Positions 22,778 to 37,516 of a DNA stretch of 64,000 bases are shown here, piece after piece (within the stretch, counting starts at the first letter, position 1; the number at the start of each line of letters is the position of its first letter). The position numbers and the translations under genes were made by a program. This DNA comes from Rhynochetos jubatus (Eukaryota; Chordata; Aves; Eurypygiformes; Rhynochetidae), in the NCBI GenBank assembly GCA_027574665.1, contig CM050649.1, forward strand, positions 65,314,150 through 65,378,149. Reading direction: 5' to 3'. The notes beneath the pieces are model-generated. The model worked only from the letters and a program-made list of their open reading frames with translations. It had not been told where the DNA came from and did not search any database.

Positions 22778-25700
22778 ATCAGCGCTGCAGGTATGGATTT
22801 AAAAACTCCTTTATACCTTTTCCCCCCTCACTTCCAGGCACAAAATCTTACTTCAACTCTTTCTATCACTTTCCTTCCACCTTCCCAAAGTCCCACTGCA
22901 GGATGTAAGGCTGCTATTCCTTTTCCTGTTATGCACTGAGGATACTTGCCTGCAGTCTCTTCTGACAGTCTGCCTAATAACATTTTCTCCCTGCATATTT
23001 CACCCTTTTTGTCTGATCCGGGACCTGGAGGAGGACAGTGTTTTCCATCAGGTCTGAAGGAAATAGGACAAAACTGTAAATTTTGGGTGGTACCTTCTAA
23101 CTATGTCTCAGAATAAATTAAATTAAGCAAACATGATCATTGAAATCCTGACCGGCAGGAGATGATGGATCCAATATCTCCAGCATATGCGAATGATAAA
23201 GTTCTGAGTGAAGAAGAGCCAGTCATGATTACTCCAAAACTCCGCTTTCCACCAGATGAAGCTGTCTTAAGACTATTTTTCAGAACGTTGGAGAAGGTTG
23301 GAATAAGATAACCTTTCAGATTAGTAAATCAGCCATAAGGTAGATTAAGAAAATAACAGAGAGGAGACTATTAGTGTAGAATAAAAAGACAGTTAAGGGA
23401 AATGTACACAGAATATCTATTCTGAAATAGCTTTAGATGCATGAAGACCTTTACTATAAAAGAAAAGAACACAATCAGAATAGGTTTATACAGTCCATGA
23501 ATAAAATATAAATTAAAAATATAGTCAAAAGTCAACAAAGGAACAATAAAATTCCAAGCAAGTTTGTGATTATTACATCACAGGTAACTAAAACCCAGCA
23601 AAATTAATTAATTAATTAGATTAGAAGTTTTCATTGAAATAACTGAAACTAGCATCTCACTACTTACTAATTTTCAACATAATTTTTGCTTCTATATTTA
23701 TTTTCAAAAGTATCAATCTCAGGCTTTCATGTAGTTTGACACTTTTAATATTTAATGTTCATAATATTTTCATTGAACAAAATTTACTGGAGAAGATATA
23801 ACTTAGTAAAATACACAAATTTCCAGCTATTTTTGTAAAATTTGATACTATTTTTATTTTTGGCCACCAAATATTTGGTCCCATTTTCTCCTCTTGAAAC
23901 TTGAGTCTAATTTAAAATGGCACAAATTTCATGCATTTCATGGTCTGCTTTTATGACTTTTAATGGTTTCAATGATTAACTCTCCTAAATGGCCATAATA
24001 TACTTTCTTACGGAAAGTACCTTCTCATGTGCTGTTAATTCTGTACCATGATACATGTTCTCAGTGAGGAAGAGTAAGTTACATCAGCTTCAGTCATCAT
24101 GGTGCTTTGTTCTTACTCAAGCATTTTCATTCCAGAGGCACAAAACCCATTAGCAGATGTAAGTGGATGTCCTCTGGGGGTCTCAGTAATCACCCAGCTC
24201 CTATCTGTGTGTCTTTGCAGACCACAGACAAAGAACAATAAAGAAGCGCACTCCATATCTCATCCTCAAACCCTCAGTCTGGTCTGTAGCTATAACCCAA
24301 ACCTGTGAAGCAGCAGGTCAGCTAAGCCTGTTTTTTGCTGACAATCTCTCTCATGGGACAGCTAAGGCTTTTAAAATGACTTATCTGTTTGCTTAATCTT
24401 TACATATAATTCCAAGAAAATGCAGCTTTATAGTGCTCTGGTCACACCATAGTTTTAGTTCATGAGTTATGACCACTTTCCAATTCCTCTCCAGATATAT
24501 CTGTGCAATGTAAAACACTCTTTTCTGTTCATTCAGTTCATGTCTGATGAATTTCTTGGAAAATGGGGCCATGAATTTTTAACAACTCTGAAAACATAAA
24601 AGAAAATAATGTATAATATTTTCTTATTCTTTTCTATGCAATTTGACAAATTAAGTTGTCCCTGTGTTCCCAGCAGCAGGATCTTCACCAGCTCAGACAC
24701 TTGCTCTGCATGCCGAGGCAGTATTTCACGCTGCGGCACCAGTCAGTACCTCCCATTATGCAGACAACAGAAGAAAGTTTGATATCTGCTTTCCATTCCA
24801 GGTCCATTTTTCCTTTCTGACTATTTGCCAGAAGAGAAGGGAACATTATGACTTTTCTAACTACTCCAGGCTACCTGGATTCCATGTTGCCTTCAGAGCA
24901 AAGATCCTTGACAAACAATTTCAGCTGAACTGCTGCTGCTGAGGGGCTCACAGGTTGCTGTTCTAGCTAGGTCCAGTCTTGCTCATTTTCTTCTCTCTTC
25001 TCTCTTGAGCTACACCTGCAGCTTTCCACTAGCACATCAGACGGTAAATATGCTACCCCAGATTTTATCAGAATGTGTGCAACTGAGTGTGAGGATGAGA
25101 GGAACGTGCAGGAGTTGGTTCTGTTGTTTTATATATGCTTTCTGGGTTTTGTTTAATTTCATCCTATTTTGGAGTTCCGCAGGTTAAAAAATAAGCTAAG
25201 CCATTGCCTGCTCTGCAGATCAGAAAGCAGCTTTAGTGTAGTCAAGGCCAGCACTAGCTTCCTGTGAGATTTTAGTTTTTCAAGCTACATCCAACAGTTT
25301 GACCATAATAAATAAAAAGGACCTGATAAGTGTTTTTCTGACTGTAACCACTTCTGCTTTTTCTTTTCATTAAAGCTGCAGATTTAGGTATTTTCTTCCC
25401 AGCAACTTAATCTGAGCAGGACTTACATTTTTACCTTCACTGTCCTACAACATAGAAAGCTCTGTCACTGTTTAAGAGCTAAAAATGATAATCCTAGAGC
25501 AGCCCCCAGCCATTATTATTTTCACTGCAATGTGGTTTTCATTTTTGTTGCCTTCTAAGATATGAGTTATTTCTCTGAATATGTGTGCATGCACACATTG
25601 CCTTCAGGGAGGAAAAACAAAGGGAAAAAACCCCACAACCCAAACCCACAACCGCTCAGTTTAACGCACAGATGTTGGTTGATGTATTAACAAGGTGTTT

Positions 25701-26610
25701 CTGGCATTCTGTTCCCCGCTGCTGGTCACACTCCTGTTACCACCTGAGCAGCTGTGGTTTTCCCAGCCGTTTTGCCCCAGCTGGGCTCATCGCATTAGAC
25801 TACGGTATTATGGGAGGAGGCAGCATTCAGGCTCCTTTCCCATGACTGAAATGAGGAACTGCAGCAGCTGAGGAGTTGGGATGTGCTGGTTTCTCCAGTT
25901 CCTCCAAACGGGCAGTGATTTCTGGCAGAGGGCAAGGTCACAGACCGGGTGGCAGCTTTATCCACGAACCTCCAGAGCTTGGCCACGAACACAATAGCCT
26001 GTTGAGGCATGTTCAGATCCTGGCTTCCAAGAAGAAACTTTCTCCAAGACAGTGCTTGAGATGCACTGAGAATTTACTAGAGTTAACTTTCCTTTTATCT
26101 CAGCAATGTTTTTCTGGGAGCTCCAGGGAACGAAGTAAATAGAGCAATTGAAAAACTGAACAACATTATGGGTCATGCTGCAAATTATAGTCTGTAGCAA
26201 CCTAGGTGCTGATTAACAAGTGCCTAATCTTTAGCACAAGAGAAATTCCAGCAAAAAACAATCTGTATGCTCATGCAACCTGCTGAATTACAGTCTTGGT
26301 GACTATTTTTTCCTGTTGCTCAATATGTATCCTGAAATTTGCTGATCACACTCACTGCAGGACACCAACACAGAACCTAAACTAGCCTCACGGCAGGTTC
26401 ATGTCCCTTTACTAATCATCAATATTTATCAGTGCCACAACAGTGATTTTATCTGAAAACTTAGTTTATCCATTTATTACCACATTTATATATCTCTGAT
26501 AAAAGCTCTCAACATAAATTCCTGTCTATATTTTAAAGTTTTTTCTCCAGGTGGAAGCATGGAGCTGATCTGGTCCACTCCCACTTACCTACAGATTGGT
26601 GTTACTGGGG

Positions 26611-26626
26611 CAACCAAATGGTTGCT
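26611..26626. repeat. Short inverted repeat of GCAACC
   Basis: GCAACC at 26611-26616 and GGTTGC at 26621-26626 are reverse complements separated by AAAT. Just before it, GTTACTGGGGCAAC at 26602-26615 resembles a loose RFX X-box. Short enough to occur by chance. Confidence 0.6.
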
Positions 26627-28304
26627 GTACCAGTCATTTGCAATCATTCAGGGTAATTAATCTCACCTAATTCTGGTCACCTAGAAGCTATCCTGGACAT
26701 AAACAATATATTATGAGTCTCATGAGTGAAGCTCACTAGTTAATAATGGGAAAGACACCCTGTGGAGGTGCCTCTCTCTCTCTCCCTCCAATGACAGTGG
26801 AAAGAGTCTAGATACCACTTTAGATACTTTATGACTAAACATCTTAAAACAAGACTATGAAGACTGGGAACCACAGTCACCTAGACACTATCATTAATGA
26901 GCTATATTTCTAAATTACATGCATTCTGTCTTCCTACCCCTGAAATCAGTAGAAATTTTATTCTGATTTTAATTGAGCTAAGGGAAAATCAATTAAAAGC
27001 AAAAACCCCAAACCGTTTCCTTCCCTTGTTTCATTTGGTGTTAGGTTTATGGCTGGAAAACAGCAATCAAGTACAAAATTCAGTGCCAGTTTTTAGACAG
27101 CAAGGTGTCTACAGTATAGGTAGCTATGTGTGAGTTGGTGTTTAAATTCTCGTTACAGTCAATTGACAACAGACTAATACAGCTTAAACAAAACAATACT
27201 AACCTTCGTGTCAGCTGAGTATCTGAGCTATGTGATTGTCCACTCTAGATAATGGGAAGATTCAGTTGCCTAAATATTGGTGCTATATTCGGTATATCCA
27301 GCTCCTGCTTTAAAAATGAACAGACCTCCCAGAAGTCCTAGATGTCTTGATACCCCAAAATATGGCATATGACAGCAGGTGACACCTTTAGGTAAAGAAG
27401 TCCCACACCATTGACCTGGGCAGCATTGTCTGTGCTGGAATCTTGGGCACACGTTGACACCCATAGGCAGACACCTGAACTTCAATGTTTGTAACGTGGA
27501 AGAGAAGCACATCCCATTGTATATGTATAATGATATGCTGCATCATTAAAACCTGAATTCACCTTTATTTCACTGCTGCCTTTAGCCTCCCAGTGTCACA
27601 TTTCTGTGCTGTAATCAGTGCCACCCGTTACTCTCCAGGAGGATGCGAGTCAGGTTTCTCCTCCCAAGGACATGACCATTAGCAAGCTGATTTGTCAGGG
27701 AGGGGCTGGTGGAACCAATCAAGCAAACCAGCCTGATGATTTGTAAACTCAGAGAGCTGGCTGGGATAGATTTATAGACCTCAAAGTTCAGCCTAGCACA
27801 GACCAGAGAGAAGATCATCAGGAAGCATTATATGTGTTATTTCTCCAGGCAAGGATGTTGAAAGAAACAGGTAAAGGAACTCACAGAAACTTCACACACA
27901 CACAAGCTTGTTTCAGAATATAGAATTTTTCAGATGTTAAAAATGTGGTTTCCTTCTTGTCACTGTGATAACATTAGTTTTAGGTTGATTTCTGCTGCTG
28001 CATGACAGCTGGTGCAGACATCAGTTGGAATGCACAGAACATAAGTTTGTCATGTAAGTTTAAGGCAACCAATCACTCATCTTGCTATAAAATCTAACCC
28101 GGTCATCTCCTGTGTGATATCCGACCACTGGAATGGTAAAGCTGCTACAGCAGCATCTTGGCTAATTGCACCCACCAATTAAAATGGATTCCATGCAAAA
28201 AGGTATCAATTAAAACTACAAAACTATAAGAAAACAGTCACTTTTAATGCATCATTTATCAAAACAACCTGGTGTTCTTTTCTTCCACAATTTTTAGAAC
28301 TCCT

Positions 28305-28318
28305 GTTGCCATAACAAC
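28305..28318. promoter_or_regulatory. RFX-type X-box motif
   Basis: GTTGCCATAACAAC fits every position of the X-box pattern RTHNYYWTRRNRAC bound by RFX transcription factors, which drive cilia genes and MHC class II genes. No transcription start or gene is visible nearby, so if used it would be a distal site. A single degenerate 14-mer is expected now and then by chance. Confidence 0.35.
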
Positions 28319-31126
28319 CAGATGCAGCCTTTACACAGTGTGGGCCAAATCCTGCCCTTGGTGACACAGATGCAAATTTAGAATAACTTCACTGAAATAA
28401 TGGGAATAACAGTGATGCAAATACAGCATAACAGAGGTAGAATGGGACCCACTATCTCCTTTGTGCAATCATTTTCTTCTTCTCCTTTGCCTTGTCAGGA
28501 AGACAAGATGTTTTTCTCTTCTACTCTGAGTAAGCTCATAATGTAGTGGAATAATCAGACATAATGACAGGTTAAACCACAAAGGAGTGTTACATCCTAA
28601 ATACCATATTAACTTAAATTTTAAATTTTTTAATTAACAGTTATTTAAAATGCCCAAGGAAAGAACAAGCCTGAGATAGGAATACATTCTCTCTATTCAG
28701 AGGCTACATCTAATCGTATAATATAATTAATATCTTGCCTAATAAGAAGACATAACGAAGCATGAATTCAGACTTGCTTGGCTAAACAGAAGATACACTC
28801 TCAAAGAAATAAATATATAGGAGGGTCCTGGGTCTCATTACCTAGAGCAGGGCCCCATGTAGACAAACCCTGCCTATTGACATGGAACTTATTTCAAAGA
28901 CATCATCATATAACGTTCTCAGATTTCCCACTCTTCCCAAGGAAATCATCAGGAATTTGCTGCCACGGCAAGGTCTGTACATGGATCACTGCACCCAAAG
29001 AAAGCAGAGAGGAGGAAAGTGTGGATCTATTCTGTCTGAACTGATCTATAGAAGGCTAACAAATAATGTTTTTCTTAATTATAATAGCAATCAAAAATCC
29101 AGTTGAACAAGTGCTTTGGAACATGGTAAAGCTGAATCTGGTAAAGGCATTCTCTAACAATAGTTTTAACCTCCATTCCTGTTACAAAACCAAATGAGAC
29201 CACAAGGAAAATTCTCTAAGTAGGTTGGAGAAAGGGATATGCAGAATTTCAAACTTAAGGAATTCTTTACATGCCACCTGCACACCTAACCAGCCTGCAC
29301 AATTCTATACAGTAGAGATATATTTCCCCTATTAAATTCAAAAGGTAGGGAGCTGCCATCCTAGACAATAGTTCTTCACATTTTAAGGCTTTCTCTGGAT
29401 GAAAGGACAGCCAAAGATCTACAAAATCTAGCAGCAAGAAGGGAGGTGACTAGCTACATCCAGAGCAATCTTAGAATAATGTAATTTTAGAAATTAATTT
29501 TGCAAGCAAACATAATAGCAGGCATTACTAATGCTGAGACATGACTCTAAATATTGATGCACCAACGTTGCAGTGAAGCAGTCTAAGACCCCCAGAAAAA
29601 CAGATTAGCAAGCTTTGTTAACCAATGAAAATGCAAGATTATAAAGTAAAGAATACGCCTGGCCAGGACATCAAGAGGTCAATTACTTTGTCTGCCCAAA
29701 GGGAAAATCATCTGTAACTACATCACTCCAGATAGCTTTTTATTCAGCTTTCATTTAAAGGCCTTCAACAAAAGAGGTTTTACAATTTCCAGCCTCTCAA
29801 TTTTGTTGGCTCGTTATCTATATCATTAGAAGGTTCTATGGTGCATTTGAGGGTGTGATTCCAGCATGGATAGGTATTAATGCATTATCTTTACTGCAAG
29901 CTCAGGCATTAAGAGCAGAAAAAACATCAACCCAGGCTGCATTGGCCAAGCTTTGATTGAATGTCCATTATTAGCAACAGAAGCCCACTACTTGTATTTA
30001 TTACAAACACCTGATCTGCTGAGAGTATTTTGCTCCTACTGCCTATCCTCCAGTAGAGGTTTGATTTTATTTTCTTTGAGTCCATGATGTCTCACAGTTC
30101 TCTCTTTCAACTGCTGTGGCAAATGGTGAATACCATGGTTTCCAAATTTTTTCAGGTTGATTCAGGATTAACTTGCAGGTGACTGGCTGCTGCTGTAATG
30201 CACAGTGTGTGTACGAGTAGGAAGCTGACAAAATAAAATATTACATCACTAAATTTTTATTGGTTTTAACCAAATAATTATTTTCAGAAATTTTAACCAA
30301 CTTAAAAAAAGAACTCAAATATTTTGTGCACTGGATGTCCTGATCAATTCCTTAAATGTTCTTTCCACTGACTTGAATTTCTAAAAGCTCATAGCATGTC
30401 TATGAATCAATTCACTGCAGATGAAATTGTTCTCTCATGTTTCATGGCAGACTAATTTCTGTGAGTCTGTGCAATGAGCTTTACTGTATTGTTCCACAAT
30501 AGGGAAAACGGATACTTTCTGAAAAAGTTGAGCCTAGACTAGGAACCCTCCTCCAAAACGTTAGAAGAGGGGTGTTAAAATGAAAGATCCAAGCACAGAA
30601 GCAAATTTCATAGAGGTACTGGATGAGATGTGAATCATCTCCAACAATGAGCTCAGTCTTTCAAAGCAAACTCTGAATATCAAAACAAGAGGAAGACAAA
30701 CACAAATTTCTTATAGTCTAATAAAATGCTTAATTGATGGCACTTTGCGGATATTAACATGGGGATAAGGCCATTTTCTTCAGAGGAAGAAAATAGGAGT
30801 GCTACAGAGTTCTCTAAATGGAGCAGAAACACATTGCATAGGCTGTGCAGCATGAGGGTGATTCACTGCTTGAACCAAAGGCTTTAGTCCAAAAGCTTCA
30901 GAGACGCTGATCCTCTAATGCTCACCAAGTGTAACACGTAGTGCAGCGGCACCATTCTTCATTGGTCATTAGGCACTGCTGTAATAAATGTGATGAAGGG
31001 AATCTTTATTTTATAATGCTTTTAAAACCAAACCAGACGCCAAATAGGAGTCATTACATTCTGTACATCAGCAGTGAGTAAAATAATGTGACCTATAGGT
31101 TAGAGGAAATCATCAGTTTGGAAAAA

Positions 31127-31500
31127 GAATCATAGAAAAGATGTCTGGAAGGGATTTCAAGAGATCCTCTAGTCTGCTTTCCCTTCCCAAGTCAGGATCT
31201 GCTTCTTCTTTTGGTGTTCATGAAAAATGTTTATCTAATACCTATTCTTAAAGACTGATACTAATAAATGTTTCACAGCCTCTGGAGACAAACTATTTCC
31301 CATTTTAACTTGAAATTACCCTGCAACAATTTTAAATGGTTCCTTCTAGCCCTAAGATCTATACACATTTCCCTCTTTTTATTGTCCTGTTTTTGAACCC
31401 AGCTCCCTATTTCAAGGAACAAAATCTGAATAAGTCAGTAATATACTAATTTATACTCTTCACAGCCCTACTCAAATCAGTTGCTTCCAACAGTGCAAAA
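31127..31500 (-). mobile_element. Old CR1 LINE 3' end, minus strand
   Basis: The left edge GAATCATAGAAAAGATGTCTGGAAGGG is the antisense of an old CR1 3' end (shown here shortened: GAATCATAGAAAAGA then TGTCTGGAAGGG), followed by a GAGATCCTCTAGTCTGC block typical of the 3' UTR. A CTAGCCCTAAGATCTA block near 31348 and a TTTTTGAACCCAGCTCCCT block near 31391 would be ORF2-derived. Divergence is high and no frame is kept. The right edge is uncertain. Confidence 0.7.
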
Positions 31501-34500
31501 CTCAGCATGTAATTAAACCTGTAAGATTCTATCTTAATACCAAAATAAAGGTATCATTTCATACAGACCCATTCTTTATGCCCATCTTAAGATCTTATAT
31601 GTAATTCTGTTACAATTTATCCACCACATTTTATAATGTCAAATGATTTATCGGCCTTCTGAAATCTGAGCCTTTGGTAATTTTCTACTACAACAGAATT
31701 TCTCTTCCATATTTTCTTTTTTTTTTTAAATCACAAAACTACTTTCAGCTGAACTTCTTTATATGGCCATCTGTGTGATTACTCTGACTCTTACTGAACC
31801 AGCAGCTTGTGGATTATTAACTGGATTCTGCTCCTCCTGGTATCTTTAGGAGTTCTGCCATTGATTTCAAAGGAAGAAGAACTAGACCCCCTAAAAGAGC
31901 CTTATTATTGGATAACTCAAAGCTCTTGTTGGAAATGACATTGGTATATTGACAACAGCTTGTTTCATTTTTTAATTTAGAATCTCTTAATTGGCTTAAC
32001 CAGCCATTTTGTTTTGTGTGAGGATTCTGTATCTCTGAATGCATTTTTCTATGATTAAATAGGAAATGTTTCCTTCCTCAGTTCACATACAACAAGAACA
32101 GCGTGCAACTTTTGAGCAAAAGGACAAATTCTAACTAAGATGCTGCAAAAGCATCTTTCCATGCACCCGGATTCTCAGGATGAAGAAAAAAATGTGGTAA
32201 GTGAGCAACTGGATAGAGGGAAGCGTAAGGAAGAGGGAACTCAGTCAGGGAACTGGGAGTTTATGAAGAATTAACCGCCTATTTCTCTTCCAGGTTTGTG
32301 GCTCCAGTAGAATGAAAAATTATCCAGAAGGCTGGACCTATGGTCCTTGCTCAGGGCAGATGTCAGCTTCAGAGGTGTGTACTCTTGCAGAACTGTGTGA
32401 CTCAGTGCGATGCTGTTGGCTTACACCAGCCGGGGATGGACAACCAAAGGACGTTTGCTACTGGAGCTGAACTTCAGGTCCTTCACAGGCAGCAGGGGAG
32501 GAGCTCCCACTCACAGTCCACTGGGGTAGCCCTTGGCTCAGCTCCCACCTGCCTTGATCCGTCATTGAATTAATCACATTTAGGTTCTCTGCCTAAAAAG
32601 ACAAGCCAGCCTTCATCTGTCTCATCAGAACAGAGGAACAGGCACAAGTATGTTCTTGTCATGACATAGCTGCAGCCTCCCAAGGGAGGGAGATGCTATG
32701 ACCCTCTTGGAGAGAGGGGATCCAGGCTGGCGCTACAGGAGCAGGCTGGGGATGTTCAGATGAGATTCAGTAGCAGGAGCTAATGTTCAATTTATCTTTC
32801 AAAATCCAATGAGATTTATTTTCTTTGGACTGGGTTCCTGGGCTCAGGTTTCCCCCTGTGACTGGCATTGCACTACTTTAACAAGGGAAATTATATTTTT
32901 TGGACTAAAGGCTCTAGGGTGCCTAGTCAACTTTTTTTTTTTTTTAATGTCAACTTATTTTGAACTTGCTTTGCACCAGGGAAAAACATGCTCTAGACCA
33001 ATGCCAGATCCAGTTTGTATTGTTTTCAGCCAGCCAAATACTGGCTGAAATACTGGTCAAATAGTTTCTAAATCACCCATATGCTGCTCACATTTTATCC
33101 ATGTTTTACTCTGAATAGATTCAGGCATATTTGCCCCAGTCATTTCCCAGGCAGTGATCTGGCAAGTGATTTAAAATTGTTCATGGTCATAATTTATTCA
33201 GATTACATACAGAGAAGAATTTAATAATTGCTCAAATTTGGGAATTCTTCAGTTTGCTTGGGATTTTTGCGATTATTTTGTTTTTCTTTAAGATAGATCC
33301 ATTCTGGTGTTCATGAAACAGGAAAACAACTGTCCCACCAGTCTTGCAACACATAAAAACCTGGAATTCTACATCCCCCTGCTGGAAAGATACTTTGAGT
33401 ATGCATAAGGCATTACACCATCATCTGATCTTGCTAACCTGGCAGTTTGGAAAGAAAAACAGACTGATATGTATTACATTCCTTCACTTTCTCAGCTTAG
33501 TTACCAGGAAGCCTAACTATGGGAACCCCTTTTAAAGAAACAGGCCATTTTCACTTAAAAATATAGTTGTCATGCAGCAGAGCACAGGATTACTGCAGAT
33601 TCTGTTCAGTAGAATCTGGCAAATTAATACCTTTACAGGATTAAAAAAGAAATTAAAAAGCAGAGCTACCAAATTAGGATGATAAAATTGCCTTCAATAT
33701 CTCTATGATGGAAGAAAAATCCTGTTAAGTGAATCTTGTGTGCTTAATTAAACTTAATTTTACAAAGAAGTATTTTTAAATGGCTGTCTGTTAAAAGAAT
33801 AAGAAAACTGGGTGGTTACCTATTTTTCCCCCAAAGATACTGCTGCTGTAAGGCATTTTGTTATTGGTTGTGTTAAGCAAGCTGTGACATCCATCAAGAT
33901 GAATGTGTTTATGTGCATACCTGGTGACATATTTTGAAGTGGTATATTGTAGGTATAAAATCCTGATCGAACTTACCTACAGTAAATCTTTGTGCGGTAA
34001 CTGTATTTCTTTGTTCCTTACTCAAATCAGAGCTGCTCCCTGGAAGCATGCAAGCATTTAATTTTGTCACATAATTCCCTCAATTTCGGGCCATGGTAAG
34101 TAACACTTTTGGTACATGTCAGCTGTCAATTCCCGTTAGAGCATCTAACTATTACATGGTTTAGATGTCTCTGCCTGACGATTAATGCTGTCTGTTGTGA
34201 ATTCATCACTCCAAAAATGGCAGAAGAAATTGAATAGTAAGGATTCTGTATGGATTAACTCAACCTGCAATATGATGTTTCTGAAAGCTTTACCACTCTG
34301 CTTGCTTTTGCTGGAGAGGAGCACAGAGCACACTCCCTGGGCAAGTGCACTGGAGGAGTGGAGATAAATCTCCTCTGACCAAGTGAAGAGAGACCTCTAC
34401 AGGTGTTAGCTTTTTTACAGCCCAAAGACCTGTGGAAATTGTTCCCTGAAACTCTTAAGTGAAAGATGTGCCCAGCTTTCAGCTGCTGAGCCAAGAGGAG

Positions 34501-37500
34501 ATGGGAGAAGACCCTGGCCATGCTCCCGAGGGGATCTGTGCTGCCTTCCTTGGTGCAGTCCCCCCTGGGCTACAGTGGGGCTTCCCTGAGGACCTCAGCC
34601 ATGTCGGCGACATACCTGTGTGTGGGGATGTGTAAGCAAGTGGCCCCCCGACCAGCAGCCAGAGGGGTGAGAAGCCATGTTCTCCAAACATGTCCTGGCT
34701 GTGCCTTCTTGGAGCAGGGTGTGCTTGGCTCTGGAATGCAGCTAATTAAAGGCCAGACGAGCTTCTAAAGAGCCCATTTCATTACACTTCTCTGTGAGGC
34801 GTACTGGGACTCAAGTTACTTATAAATGCTTTGGAGTATGCACAAAGGCCCCAGAGACAGCAAAAATAGAAGAAAGGACCCATTCCTACGGTTTCGCAGC
34901 ATGTAATCTCTGCTCCCGGAAGCTTGATCTACTTCCATAGGTAGCAGCCCCTACTGACAATACCCCTCGCTGCTTGAATGGCACAGTAGGGTGTAACCCT
35001 GATGCAGCTCTTTTTGCATATTTTGTCAAGCGTGGTGTCTTCCTCCATAACTGATGTTTATTGTTAGAACTAAAGGCAGCCTAATGGAAAGCACGAGCAT
35101 CATTTACAACTGTACTTTCCGCACCACTCTTCAAACTGTTCTATTCTCACAGTTACCAACTAGACCTGCAACACTAAAAATGCAGACAAATAAAGGAGAC
35201 ATGTAAGAGAAGAAATATTCTAAAGGGTAGTGCTCTGACAGGAATACTAAAGACAGTGATGGAATGAGGAGCTGAAGACCTCCTGGCCCTTTACAGTACT
35301 TCTGTTGTCTGGATGCAAGAATGAAGCCTGAAATAAGTCTCATCAACTTCCTTTCTAAATTTCACCAAGATCATTAGGATCTATAGATGCCAATATTTTT
35401 CCAGAAGTTGTAACTGCACACAGAAGCTACAAAAAGTTAAGGCCAAACCAGGAGCAGTGTTTGCTTTTCATAATAACCACTTGTGCCCTGAAAGATCAGC
35501 ATTCTGAAGTTTCTCATGTACAACAGAGGCCATGGGTTGCTCTTGGACACTTTTCATCTAGAGTAAAAACATTTATTGATGGAATCGCATAGACTACTAA
35601 AAACTAAATGTTCTCTTGCTGAGAGAAAAGATGAAAGGACGGTACTTCAGGGAAAACACAAACCAAGAAAAAAGAAGAAAAAAACCCAAATAAACCTTGA
35701 TTTACAAAACTGAAGAATACAAAAAGCAAAGGGATTTCTGCTTTTCTAAATCTGTCTTTCTCATCGGTATCTCCACAGGCTCCACAGTGTTGCTATTCCT
35801 GTGCACACACACTGCCCTGGATGATATTTGGAATTGCCGTATACATTTGTACACTATTGCTGACTGTCTAGGATGTGGTTGTGTTGGATAGGAATTCACA
35901 AGACCTCTGTTACAACAACTCACAGCCGTAGTAGCATTGATGTCTGGCCTTGAGCAAGCTGCCTAATCAATCCTCTGCTCAGCCGCTGAGCTGTAAAATA
36001 GAAGGAACAATTCTGCCCTGGCAACAGCTGGTTTCTCTTTTCTTTTGTCATCTGAAGCTTTTAGGAAGAGTATTATGAACACTTAGATAGAGGTCCTTGT
36101 AAACTTCCCACAGATTTAAATACCATTCCGTAAACAAGGGGAAAAACAGTACCATAGCAAGATAATTACATTAATATACTCCCTGGTCATGGTGCATGTT
36201 CACAGGTATGCTATACTATGTAGTACCATGTTCTCACAGGCTGTAATATTTTTCAGTGTGTTTGGCTAAGTACATCACTGCCACACCATCGTTAATCACA
36301 AAATCAGCTGGAGAAAGCCAGATCTGGTATTGTGTAGGGTCAGGTCCAGAAAGAAGATGGGGGTTCATGTGTGTGGACCTGAACAGACAACCTCAGGGAC
36401 CTGCAGTCACAGGAGTCCCCTGGAGCACCCCCAATTACAGTATTAGGAGAGATACACCACATAGGACTACCCTACGGACTGTCTGTAATTGCATGCTGTA
36501 TCTCAGTGGAAAAGGTGTGATAGGATCTTTTTATTTCATATCATTCAGAAAATGCCAATTTCCAGTCTACTTAGGCTTTCTGCTTCTTTATTGTGCTGCA
36601 TATGGATTCCCTACCCCTCTCTCTCAGGCCTTTTTTTCAAGCAAGAGCATGCACTAAGCCAGTGTCAGCATGAAGTGCGTAAATCTGCTGCTTCCCTACT
36701 CATGAAATTTGCATGGCTGTTGCACCGCCAGATGCTGCCTGCGTTTTCAGGGCTCGGAAAGCTAAATCAAAACAGTCACTGTAGTGCACCGTGCTAAGAG
36801 CAAATATAGCACATTTCATGGTAACAGTTTACCTGGCTGCCTTCCTTCAAAAGAGGGCTGAAGTAGTTGTTTTGGGCAAGTAACTGCTGATTTGGGTCTG
36901 TTAGCCCCACCTGAGTGCTAACAAACAGTTGTGCTGACACTCAGTACTCTTATTCAGAGATGCCTGAGGACAGGCGTCACACTGGGGATCGGTGTTGTGT
37001 GGAGGCGGTGGAGGAGCTGGACACCCAGTTAGTGCTTTGCCTTTTACAACACAGCATAGGTGAGGTTGAGGTGTCTCTCAGGCTTTTGCTTCCACCAGCC
37101 TAACAATAGGCTGCTGGAGGGTTTGAAACTATCACATCATGACAAAGAAAACTGCATGCTGTGTTCCCATCTATCTATGCATGATGTCCCTGCAAGCAGC
37201 AGGGTTTCAATCCACTTGTGTATTTTGTCATGCAGCAACCCTTCTCCAAGCCAATGCTTTATCCAGTGAGCATTTATAATATGATTTTTCATCATTCAGG
37301 TAGCTTGGTAATTAGTTGTACACTTCTTGAAATTATATTAGTTGATATTCATGTAGATCCACTCATTCCAGTCCACCCTTTCCATTAATTTCAAAGAAAT
37401 GCTTGAATTCATACTCCATGCCTTTATATTCTTGTACTTTTTGATTTAGTTGCTACAGGTCAGCAACAAAGTTTTAGTGTCAATAGTGATTTAAATATAG

Positions 37501-37516
37501 GACCCTACATTTCATA
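31501..37516. other. Unique DNA, about 6 kb, no gene recognised
   Basis: Contains T14 at 32932-32945 and GC-richer patches at 32330-32560 and 34480-34740, both open in several frames but with no known domain. The stretch 33840-34110 reads like candidate conserved noncoding DNA. No RNA gene or known repeat was recognised. Confidence 0.5.
33024..33050. repeat. Perfect inverted repeat, 10-bp arms
   Basis: TTTCAGCCAG at 33024-33033 pairs exactly with CTGGCTGAAA at 33041-33050 around a 7-base loop. No known role. Confidence 0.9.

Larger units (their letters stand above)
22778..31126. other. Unique AT-rich DNA, about 8 kb, no gene recognised
   Basis: The part 23300-24000 is especially AT-rich and includes four ATTA units near 23605. 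There are short CT runs near 26773 and CA runs near 27894. The stretches 27940-28400 and 30900-31090 have low simple-sequence content and read like candidate conserved noncoding DNA. No exon, RNA gene or known repeat was recognised. Confidence 0.5.
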
